DNA of 64,000 bases from Rhodotorula mucilaginosa (Eukaryota > Basidiomycota > Microbotryomycetes > Sporidiobolales > Sporidiobolaceae). The notes beneath the pieces are model-generated. The model ran no database searches and was not told where the DNA came from. It saw only the letters and a program-made list of their open reading frames with translations. Numbering within the stretch: the first letter of the stretch is position 1; each line of letters starts with the position of its first letter. Below, one piece after another: positions 34,272-43,536 of this stretch. The position numbers were made by a program, and so were the translations under genes. The stretch covers positions 496,001 to 560,000 of the forward strand of contig CP137871.1 in assembly GCA_034406715.1 (NCBI GenBank). Reading direction: 5' to 3'.

Positions 34272-35956
34272 TCAGGCGAGAGCCTTGTGACTTTTTTGGG
34301 AGTCTTTTTCCTCCTTGCTGCTCAAGAAGGGGAGACCCTCGCGAATCAGGACGAGCGAGATCTCAAAGGCGATGAGCTGTTCAGACCGGCGAGGAAAGCA
34401 TCAGTCAGCATTGCTGCGATCGCAGTTCCCGGGAGCCCGGACCACGGTGACGGAGCTGAGACCCACAATGATGATGATCCACTCTAGCCGGTGACTTGTC
34501 TTGGTGTTGAGCAATTCCATCAGCGTCGTCTGGAGCGAAAAGGCGTAATCGACACGGTCGTTCAGAGTCCTAGCAGTACCGAAGTGTGAGTGCGCGGGGT
34601 CTCTTGTATTGTGTGCAAATTGTATAGGACTCACGTGAGACGGTTCTCAAACTCGAGGGCTTTGCAAACCGCCGTGTAGTGTCCTGCATAGCGAGGCGGA
34701 AGAATTCGGGTCAGGTTGCGCGCTCCGCAAGTTCAGACGTTTGCCCGGGAGGGACCCTTTCTCGGAACATACCATGCAAGTCTGCGTCCTCCCAGAGGAA
34801 TTCTGGCTCGTCGAGCAAGTTCTCGTCCTCGAGGTTGAGCTTTTGCCGGAACGAATGGAGCGTCCCGACGCGCTTGATGATGTCCGTCTTCTTGACGGGC
34901 GATTCGGACCCCGACTCGAGGAGTTTCGGGATCCCGGCGACGCCCTCGGCAAAGGCGTCGAACTGTTCCTCGTAGACGCCGAGTTTGGTGACGCGGGCCA
35001 TGCCGGCGGAAAAGGCGAGGCGTTCGAGGAGCGCTTTACTCGGCGCGGGAGCGGGGGCGGAGGCGCCCTCGGCGGCGGCGGCGGATGGGACGGAGACTTG
35101 TGACGGGGGCGAAGAGAGGTGGATCGAGTCGCCCGACATGTGTGTGGGGCTGGTCGGGTAGTTGAGGCATCAGGAAGGCAAAGTCAGCGCAATGTGCAGC
35201 GAGATATTCCACGGGAAAGCGGGGGACTCACCCATCAGCAACCCAGTACTCGAGTACCTCGGTCTCTGGTTCTGCATACCTCCCGACTTCGACGAACCCG
35301 TTCGCCGTGTTGCTGCTTCCGCGGATGACCTTGCGGAGGAACACTTCGGCGGCGTCCATCGAGAGGCCCCAAAGGACGACGGTCCCGCTCTCAAAGACGT
35401 ACACTTCCCCGTGCTCCTGCAGGGTGGCGGCACTCGTGACTCCTCCCGCTGCCATGTCGGGGTCGAAAAAGGTCGCGGCGGCGGGGGTCCAGTGGGGCAA
35501 GAGGACCGCCTCGCCGACGAGGTTGACGGCGTCTTCGAGCAGTCCCATGGCCTGCAAGCGCTGGAGGAGCTCGGCCGTGTCGTACGACTCTGCCGTCGTC
35601 AAGGCGATGACCTTGCCGTCTGCGGGACGCCGCCTCGGCGTCGGAGCGCGCAGTCCGACGGGCAAGAGGGACGCATCCGAGTTGAGGTTGAGCGAGTGCG
35701 CACTGCTCGTCGGCGACGGTTGCTTGTGGTGGCCCTTTGCCTTTTTCGCCTTGTGCTTCTGCGGCCTCTGGAGCGCTGGTGGCGGAGTCCGTTCGGTCAA
35801 CTGGTGCTGCTGGCTGTGTGCGGGCGAGAGAGTCGAGTTGGGGCGGACGGCGGCGGGGACGAGGCAGGGCGCGAGGAAGCGCGGGGGCAGCACGCTAGGC
35901 GGGTTGGCGCAAGTCAGCCAGCGCGCCCATTGCCTCGCTGGTGCAGCTCGGAGCAT
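34272..35956 (-). CDS. MRX10: Mitochondrial RMND1/MRX10-type DUF155 protein
   Basis: Exons on the minus strand: 35232-35956, 34773-35149, 34635-34683, 34446-34569 and 34272-34376; 459 residues. The N-terminus MLRAAPARQWARWLTCAN is a good mitochondrial presequence. The DUF155 core is clear: KVIALTTAESYDTAELLQRL, EVYVFESGTVVLWGLSMDAA, EVLEYWVADG, DEPEFLWEDADLHGHYTAVC, ENRLTTLNDRVDYAFSLQTT and the membrane-proximal HRLEWIIIIVGLSS. One C-terminal membrane helix follows, as in human RMND1, an inner-membrane protein linked to mitochondrial translation. Yeast also has Rmd1 and Rmd8 in this family; the presequence favours the mitochondrial member. The donor of the last intron is uncertain by six bases: GTGGTC after 34446 was chosen, and GTCACC is possible. 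Confidence 0.86.
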
Positions 35957-36056
35957 GTTTGCGTGCAGTTGAGAGTTGCGCGTGAAGAAGAGCTTCGTCG
36001 ACTCTCGTTCTCCGCCATCACGCGCTCCAGCTAGAGACTCCGAGCTTCTGTGCGTG
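35957..36056. promoter_or_regulatory. Very short bidirectional promoter
   Basis: Exactly 100 bp lie between the ATG of the MRX10-like gene (minus) and that of the LRR gene (plus). Both promoters and both leaders must overlap here or extend into the neighbouring coding sequence. Confidence 0.6.
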
Positions 36057-38236
36057 ATGCCGAAGCTGTCGCACTCGGGCCAGAAACCCGCCCAAGGCAA
36101 ACCGTACGCTCGACGCCGAGACGAGCAGCAGCCGCCAGCTGCAGGCTCATTCGCAGACCGCAAGCCGTACCCGCCTCGACCGCGCAAGCCAGGCCAGTCC
36201 GACCAGCCAAACAGACACGCCAAGGTCGACGGTGGTGCGCAGGGAACCAAGCCCCAAAGAGCGTCGCAGCAGCTCGACTTGTCGGGTCAGCAGCTCACGC
36301 AGCTGCCTCGTCTCGCCGACTATGCCGCGCTCTCCAAGCTAAACTTGAGCAACTGCGGCTTGACCGACATCACGTTCGTCAAGGATGCCGCCCCGTCCCT
36401 CACCTGGCTCAATGTCACCGGCAACGACCTCAGCCGAGACGGAGCCTGGAACGGCGTCGAGTCGCTCTCGACCTTGTTCGGTGCGTGCCCGCCTGTTTAC
36501 CGAGTCCTTTTTGCAAAGCTAACTCGTCCTTCTCGCGCGCAGTCTTGAATGCGAGCCATTGCAATTTGACCGAGACGCCGCGCTGCGTCGGATCGCTCAA
36601 GACACTCAAAGCGCTCGTCCTCTCGCACAACTCGCTCACCAAACTCGAGCATGTTGCCAACCTGTCAGACCTCAACACCATCGGTAGGCCCAACCTGTAC
36701 TAGCCGCAAGTACGGGCCGCGTTCTGGCGACTGACTCAAACCGCGATACGTCTTCCGCAGTCGTCTCGAACAACTCGCTCACGGCCCTCCCTCGCTCCCT
36801 CGCCACCTTGCCCGCGCTGAAAAAGATCTCGGCCGCCCACAACCAGCTCACCTCTCCAGGATTGCCGGATCTCTCGGCCCTCTCGCACCTGCACGAACTC
36901 CGCCTGAACGATAATCGGTCGCTGTCGTCGCTCCCGTCGCATTTCGGTTCCTGGGGCAAGGCGCCGGCGCCGCCTTCCGCTGGTCCGACCCCCGACTCTG
37001 GCTACCAGCAGAAGAACAAGCCGCGCAGCAGAGGCGGACTCGAGATCCTCGACCTCGGCAACTGCGGGTTCGAAAGCTGGTTCGGCCTGCGGGAACTCGC
37101 CAAGCAGGATGGGATCGTCAACCTCGGCTTGAAAGGCAACAAGGTCGCCGAGGAGGCGGTCGCAGCGAACGGATTTGACAGTTTCCGAGAGAAGGTGCGT
37201 GTGGGACGACCCCCCTTCTTGCTCAGCATTCAGACGCGCTAAAACTCGCTGATCGCCTTGCAAACAGCTCACGATCCTGTTGCCGTCGCTTCGCATTCTC
37301 GACACGCACCGCTTCGACGCCAAGCACGCCGAACTCAAAGCGGCGCGGTCGTCTCGCACCGCGGAGCAGAAGATCCTCGACGCGGGTCCGATGGCGCTCG
37401 CTCTGAATGAGCAGAGCGCAGCCCCTGTCAAGGTGGACGAGTTGCTCAAGGAACGGGAACGGGTGCGTGAGAACCGGAGGAGGGCGAAGAAGGGGATCAA
37501 GGAGCAAGTTGGGGAGGGCAAGAAGCGGCCGAGGGAGCTGGAGGAGCGAGAGCTCGAAGGCGCGACGTCTGGCGTCGACAAGGGCAAGAAGCGTGCTCGC
37601 GGTGGGGACGACGACGACGCGAACGAGGATTCGACGACGTCGGCGGCGGCGGCGGCGGCGGCGGCAGAGTCCGCCGGAGAGGACAAGCCGAAGAAGCCAA
37701 AGAAGCGGACAAAGGCGGAACGCAAAGCGCTCGCCAAGGCGCGGTCTTCTGCGGACGAACCATCCGTCTCTGCCACCGCCGACGTGTCTTCGTCGTTGTC
37801 GTCGACAGCTGCAAGTGCCTCGCGGAAAGGGGGTGCGCTCGACGCGCTCCGAGGAGGGGAGGACACGCCGCGAGCAGCCGCCGCGCCGCTACCGGAGACG
37901 GAGAAGGAGGAGGAACCCCTGCGACCCGAAGAGGTCAAGCAAAAGACTTCGGTCGCCAAGATCATCGACGTGCGGAAATCGGACGCGGCGGGCGGCAAGA
38001 AGAAGGGCAAGAAGAGCAAGGCGGCGGCGGCGGCGGCCGAAGAAGCCGCCAAGGTCGACGTTGGCGCTTTGCTTGGGCTTGCACCTTCTACTGTCGGTGG
38101 TGAGTCTGCTACGGGAGACGCACCTGCCGCTTCGACGACAGAGGTGCCGTCCAGTACGTCGGAGAAGGCGTCGGATCCGTTCGCTGCGCTCAACGCCAAA
38201 GGAAGCGGTTTGTTCGGCAGTGGCGGATGGGACTAG
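36057..38236 (+). CDS. Leucine-rich-repeat protein with basic, Ala/Lys-rich C-terminus
   Basis: Exons 36057-36480, 36543-36683, 36761-37194 and 37268-38236 give 655 residues. After a basic, Pro-rich N-terminus there are about seven LRRs, for example QLDLSGQQLTQLPRLADYAA, LNASHCNLTETPRCVGSLK and ALVLSHNSLTKLEHVANLS. The second half is charged and low in complexity, with KKPKKRTKAERKALAKARSS and GKKKGKKSKAAAAAAEEAAK, which look like nuclear or nucleolar targeting runs. It ends in GLFGSGGWD. The combination of LRR and nuclear-type basic tail suggests a nuclear scaffold, but I do not recognise a characterised orthologue. Confidence 0.82.
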
Positions 38237-38632
38237 CACTAGAGACGAAAGGTGATTCTGTATGTTGTACGTACTATAGTGCTTATGCATGACGCTCCTG
38301 TTTCCATTCATCCATATCCGCAGCTTCAGGCGAATTCCGATTGGGTCTTGGCACTGCGGGTTGCGCTCGCCCAAATTTGGGAACCGTCTTCGCAACTTCG
38401 TTACGTCGTGTTTTCTCGATCGCCCCCTTCCGGCCAGCAGTGCGACTGCAGCTGTCACTCCTTGTACAGCCATCTTGCATAGGCCACGTCGCACTGACTT
38501 GTCTTGAGCGCACCTCTTGAAGTACTGCCGTACCGACACGCTTTGCGAACGTCCGCAGCTCCACCCCGCAGCAAGCACCGCCTTGGTTGAACGCCAACCG
38601 CAAGCATCCATCGAGGGAGTTTACCGCTCGCG
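38237..38632. other. Intergenic region upstream of the Ca2+ exchanger
   Basis: About 395 bp in tandem orientation. No gene or motif is recognised; it probably contains the LRR gene 3' end and the exchanger promoter. Confidence 0.5.
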
Positions 38633-41119
38633 ATGTCTACGCCGGTTAGCCAAGACACCATGACGGCGCAGCGCTCTACCTCCGGCGATCACGCGTGGAT
38701 CCCCACGGTCGACTCGCCCGGACTCATCAGCGACGTCGCGAAAGACGAGGCGGTGTCGACCTCCGTCTCGCGCTCGACCGCGGCCGAGAAGCGCACGATG
38801 AGCGACCGTGATGCGACCGTCTCTTCCGAGGGTGCAGCAGACGCCGACATCGTGAGCGCTCAAGGTCGGGAAGAAAGGCGAGCGAGCAGGAGAGGGTCGA
38901 GGCAAGCTTCGAGGCAGAGCTTTCAAAGGCCGCCGCTCAAAAAGCGCATCGTGGGCTTATCTCCCCGTTCTTACGAATGTGTTGACTTACTGACGCGTAT
39001 GCTCTCGTCAGACCGAGCTGTTTGTTGCAGAGCGACCGATCAAGAAGGAACCGACCATCGCCGCCTCTTTGAAAGCCATCGTCTTTGCGAGCTGGCTAAA
39101 TCTCTTGCTCGTCTTTATTCCGGTGAGTCTGAACACCGAAAGCGTGGGACCCGAGCGCTCGGGACCGGAAGGCTCAGGTGAAGAGGCCTCGGAACCTGAG
39201 TGCTCGAGACCGGAACACTCTCCCATTTCCAGAATCGCCGCTGATGCTGCGGGTGTAGGTCGGCTGGGCGCTACACTTCGTCCACGTGAACGACACGATC
39301 ATCTTCATCTTTACCTTCCTCGCCATCATCCCCCTCGCCAAGCTCCTTGGTTTCGGAACAGAAGAGCTCGCTCTGCGTGTCGGTCAGACTCTCGGCGGCT
39401 GTGAGCGTGTCCCTCTGTCGACCTACCTGTACTTGATTACTGACCATTCAACCGGTCGGTCGCAGTGCTGAACGCTACACTCGGAAACGCTGTCGAGCTC
39501 ATCGTCGCCATCATCGCTCTCGCCAAGTGCGAGATCCAGGTGCGTCGACAGGGTTCGGCTCCGACTGTTCTCTAGAGCCTGACATCAGAGTGTCCTCGCA
39601 GGTCGTACAATCTTCTCTCCTGGGGTCCATCTTGAGTAACCTGCTGCTCGTCCTCGGCATGTGCTTCTTCGCTGGCGGCATCAAGTACTCCGAGCAGGGT
39701 TTCAAGATCGGAGTACGTATACGACTCTAGAGACTTTGCGGACATGTAGTGACCGACCTGCTCGCTCTGGCTTCGTGCAGGCGGCCCAACTCAACTCGTC
39801 TTTGCTCGTCATCTCGGTCATTGCGGTCCTCCTTCCCGCCGCTTTCAACGCCGCCTTTTCGGACAACTTGAGCGCGCAAGCGGAGCAGGACCGCATCCTC
39901 AAGATGAGCAGGGGAACAGCCGTCATCCTTCTCGTCATCTATTTGGCTTATCGTTAGTCTAAAGCTCTCCGTCCCCGGGTCAACCTTCCGCTCACCGTGT
40001 CTCTCGAATCATCAGTCGCGTTCCAACTGTTCACGCACCCTCATCTTTACGCGGACGGTGACGCCGACCCGGACGACGTCAACGTGCGGGAGGGTCGTGC
40101 TATCCCGCTCATGAAGCGGCATCGCGCGTTCAAACCCGCCAAGAGTGTCGCCAAAGAGCGCCGGGCGGAAGAAGGACTCGACGAAGAGGAAGAGGAGGAA
40201 GAGCTACCGCAACTCAATGTTTGGGTCGCCCTCGGTCTGCTCGTTGTCGTGACTGTTCTAGTTGCGCGTGAGTTGGCAAAGTTGAGCTCCGAGGCCGCCT
40301 GTCCAGGAAGCTGACCACACCTCTGTCCCTGCAGTCACTGCCGAGTTCCTGGTCGACTCGATCAACGGTCTCACTGAGCAACATCCGGAGATTTCGACCG
40401 AATGGGTCGGGTTAATCTTGCTCCCCATCGTCGGCAATGCCGCTGAGCATGTTACGGCTGGTGCGTGACCTCGCTTCCGGCTAGAGAAGTAGAAGAGCTC
40501 GGTGGCTAATTCGCGTTTCCTCGCCACCCCAAAAGTTTCGGTTTCTGTGCACGACAAGATCGATCTCTCGGTAAGTCATCTCTAAACACAGGCTGTGCGA
40601 AGGATTGGCGCAGCTGACTGTGCGACGACTCCGAAGATGGGCGTCGCCGTAGGCTCGAGTATCCAGATCGCTCTTTTCGTCATCCCCTTCATGACCATCC
40701 TCGGCTGGATCATGGACAAGCCCCTCTCGCTCTTGTTTGATCCGTTCGAGTCTGTGGTGAGTGCTTTTGACTTACGGTCTCGTCGGATCCCGCTGACTAA
40801 CTCTCTGTTTGTCCCAGACTCTCTTCCTGTCCGTCCTTATCGTCAATTACACCATTCAGGATGGCCGATCAAACTGGCGTACGTCTACTTCCCCGTCCTC
40901 TGTGCATCCTCCGATGAGCGCATCTGACCCGTTTCGCCTTTCGCCCGGCAGTCGAGGGCTTCCTCCTCATGATGGTGAGTCTGACCACGCCGCTTTCCGC
41001 TTCCTCTTTCGGAATCACCTCGACTGACGGGAGCCGTGTCTTGCCAGGTCTACGTCATCATTGCCGTCTCGTTCTGGTACTACCCGACCGGGGGTTCCGA
41101 CGCCTTTGTCTGCAGCTAA
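38633..41119 (+). CDS. VCX1: Vacuolar Ca2+/H+ exchanger (Vcx1/CAX type)
   Basis: Imports cytosolic Ca2+ into the vacuole using the proton gradient. Thirteen exons: 38633-38950, 39012-39122, 39259-39400, 39466-39539, 39602-39712, 39781-39952, 40016-40267, 40335-40460, 40536-40570, 40637-40756, 40818-40878, 40952-40974 and 41048-41119; 538 residues. Both signature alpha-repeats are present: [19 protein letters not shown] and [20 protein letters not shown]. Each holds the GNxxE core with the Glu that binds Ca2+. About eleven membrane helices are visible. The acidic loop [16 protein letters not shown] sits between the two halves, as in other CAX proteins. The Ser/Arg-rich N-terminus of about 105 residues may be autoinhibitory, as in plant CAX; that is inference. 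Exon 12 is only 23 nt and codes for the conserved LEGFLLMM. Confidence 0.93.
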
Positions 41120-41605
41120 AGGCCGCAGTCGCCTCCCCTCTCTTTTTCATATCATGATGTCTCCCCCCCTTCTGCAGCCCTTTGTATCACTCTTTGTCTG
41201 CCTAATCCCACTGCTCCTGTAATCAGCATCATAATTTAGCAGCTCCGCCTCCATCGGTTGAGCGGCTAGATCAATGGGCAGTTCTGCACTTCTCGCGGGC
41301 TTTCGCGCAAGCCGGCCATCACATGCCACTCTCCTCCCGTTAGGAGATCTGTGAGACGCCCTTGTACAGAGTGTTAACCCGCGTCCTTGAGGCCAATCTC
41401 GCCGTGGCTTCTCAGTCAAGACTCGAAAGATAAAGGGAAGCAGTCGCCACTGCGGAAGACTCCCGGAGGATCTCGGAGAGGGAGTGTAGAACATTTCTGT
41501 CATTTCTCACATATGAGCACAGGAGAGGAAGCCGTATGCCGGCAAACATTGGAAAGGAGCCAAAAAAAAAAGACAAGAAAGAAAGCTGCGAATGGCTACC
41601 GATGC
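41120..41605. other. Intergenic region between VCX1 and tRNA-Lys
   Basis: About 490 bp holding the VCX1 3' end. A run of ten A residues lies at 41562-41571. No gene is seen. Confidence 0.5.
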
Positions 41606-41609
41606 AAAA
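41606..41609 (-). terminator. Pol III terminator of tRNA-Lys
   Basis: TTTT on the minus strand, five bases downstream of the tRNA 3' end. Confidence 0.7.
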
Positions 41610-41614
41610 GGTAG

Positions 41615-41687
41615 CGCCCAATGTGGGGCTCGAACCCACGACCACCAGATTAAGAGTCTGGTGCTCTACCGACTGAGCTAACCGGGC
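41615..41687 (-). tRNA. tRNA-Lys (anticodon CTT)
   Basis: 73 nt including the discriminator, no intron. The acceptor stem pairs GCCCGGT with ATTGGGC (two G-T pairs). The D-loop has AGCTCAGTCGGTAGAGC; the anticodon stem CCAGA/TCTGG encloses loop CTCTTAA, so the anticodon is CTT. The T-arm GTGGGTTCGAGCCCCAC contains a perfect B box. Confidence 0.96.
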
Positions 41688-43079
41688 TTGTTGATGTCTA
41701 GGCCAAAATTGTAATACATGACCAGCTGATCTTGGGGGCCCGGCCCGTGGCGCATCTGCACGCCTGCAATCAGCTGACTTTTGCCAGCTGACTTTTGCGC
41801 AGCTGAGGAGACACCGACCTGGACGAGGCGCCTGCCCAGCTGCCTTGTGGCCAATACTCAACTTTGCCGTCCGGCGACCTCGCACATCAGACCCTGACCC
41901 GTAGCCTCCAAGTTGGGAAGATCCCGCGACAGCGGACTGCGACCGTGCGGCGTCGAATGATTACCGCTACTGCTAATTGACTACCTTCCAAGCCAGGATA
42001 AATGACGGCGTCTAGTACTAGAGACGAGAGTGACTGGCGTTTGGGCAGAACGAGCTCGATCCAGAGTGACGAGATGTCCCTCCCCAGCCTGCGACACGCC
42101 GCAAGTGCTCATTCCTGTCCCTGTGCTGTCGCTAGCTGATTTGGCATACGACGGAGAGCTTGAGCGTTGTACCCCAGGGATAGCAAGGTCAAGCGCACTG
42201 AGGCGAATGTACTGCAATGTGTCTAAATGCGGGCCCAAGCATTATCACGCCTTGCTAACGGTTGTGCAGCGGGACGTGTGGACACCCAAGCTACTGCAAT
42301 CTAGCCTAGGTACGCACGCAGTTTGCTGTCCGACGGAGCGCGATCACCTCGACGGCAGCACGGGCGGGCTGATGGAGCATGGTGGCAATCTATTGCCAAG
42401 CTGGCTGCGCAGGGCTCAGCAAACGCGCTCGAACGAGTGGTCGGAGGTCATAGCTTGAGCCACGGAGCGCATACCATTGAGCTGCAGGTCTTATGGTCCG
42501 GCGGAGGGTGCGGAAGAAGGTGCGTGTTGTTAATGCGCCACCAGAGAGCGTCACGGGGGTGGTGTCGTACTCACCCGAAGATGCAGCAGACGGTCTCCTT
42601 TGAGGCAACCGCCTACAGGGTCGCGACAAGGGCCCGATGCAAGAGGGGCTCGCAAGCCCAGCTTGAATGCGAGGTGCTAGAGTTTCCAGGCACGACCGCC
42701 GTCGCTTGCTTGCGTTGACCAGCAGGTTGGCCCCGCTGGCTCTCGAGCAATCTGGGTCACACTCACGCTCGACTCCGACTTTGTTTCCCGAAGCTGTGCA
42801 GCAAGTGCTACATGCATTTTACAGGCGTGACATCGTGCTCCTCGGTGGCGAGAAAGGCCTACTTTCCTTCCCTGCACCTTTTCGGAGTGCACTCCAAGGG
42901 AACACTTAAGCTCCCTGAGTCAGTTGCAGAGAATAAAAATTGACTCGTGCCCATTATAGTGCTTAGAAAGGCTCAGGATTGCTCAGGACAGAGAATCGGA
43001 GCTGGGAGCGCCCTCAGAATTTGTATAATCAGATGTGTAGATTATATAGTTTAAAGTGGCAGGCTCTTATATGAACCAT
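41688..43079. other. Gene-poor, AT-richer stretch between two tRNA genes
   Basis: About 1.4 kb without a convincing gene. The base composition is less GC-rich and codon periodicity is weak compared with the flanks. Open frames are short (up to 142 codons) and look accidental. I saw no terminal inverted repeats, long direct repeats or transposase/reverse-transcriptase motifs. Positions 42940-43080 are the most AT-rich and probably form the upstream region of tRNA-Asp. Confidence 0.5.
41771..41798. repeat. Two tandem copies of a 14-bp unit
   Basis: CAGCTGACTTTTGC occurs twice without spacing, followed by a partial third start (GCAGCTGA). It is a short local duplication in the non-coding stretch beside tRNA-Lys. 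Confidence 0.85.
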
Positions 43080-43151
43080 TCTTTGGTAGTATAGTGGTTA
43101 GTATCCAGCCTTGTCACGGCTGAGACCCGGGTTCAATTCCCGGCCAGAGAG
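43080..43151 (+). tRNA. tRNA-Asp (anticodon GTC)
   Basis: 72 nt including the discriminator, no intron. The acceptor stem pairs TCTTTGG with CCAGAGA. The A box reads TAGTATAGTGGTTAGTA; the anticodon stem CAGCC/GGCTG encloses TTGTCAC, so the anticodon is GTC. The T-arm CCGGGTTCAATTCCCGG is perfect. Confidence 0.96.
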
Positions 43152-43158
43152 TTCATTC

Positions 43159-43165
43159 TTTTTTT
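43159..43165 (+). terminator. Pol III terminator of tRNA-Asp
   Basis: Run of seven T residues seven bases after the tRNA 3' end. Confidence 0.8.
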
Positions 43166-43536
43166 CGTGCGTCTTGCAAGGCGGATCTTTTTACCGCTCC
43201 ACAGACTTCCGACCAGCTTAACTTAGCCGGAAGCTGCAGCCCACAGCACGATGCTTTTCAAAGCGTTGCCGACCTACGGCAGCAGCAGACTGGTGCTTAG
43301 TCCGATCCGAGTCCTTGTGTTCAGGCGGTGCAAGCTGCGACCGCCCCCGGCTTCAGCACCCGCACTTGTCAGCGCCCAGAACGTGCACAATGTAGTTACA
43401 AAAGGTCAAGCATTGCAAAGTCGTAGATACAACAAGCAGAAGGACTTCCAGAGAACAAGACGCGCTCACACAAGACGCGCTCACACTCGCCAGTAGCGCC
43501 TCAGCTCGCCCAAGCGTACTTCCCCTTGCGCCTCCC
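43166..43536. other. Intergenic region between tRNA-Asp and the F-box gene 3' end
   Basis: About 370 bp with no gene recognised. CGCGCTCACACAAGACGCGCTCACA at 43460-43485 shows a short direct repeat of about 11 bp. Confidence 0.45.

Noticed and set aside
39123-39258. Retained intron reading through as extra VCX1 protein
   Set aside because: The intron is open in frame, but its length (136 bp) is not a multiple of three, so retention would shift the downstream transport helices out of frame.
41970-42910. Possible decayed transposable element between the tRNA genes
   Set aside because: No terminal repeats, target-site duplication or element protein motif could be seen, so no element is called.
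43460-43485. Short direct repeat resembling the start of a CRISPR-like array
   Set aside because: Only two copies of about 11 bp with no regular spacers, in a eukaryotic genome.
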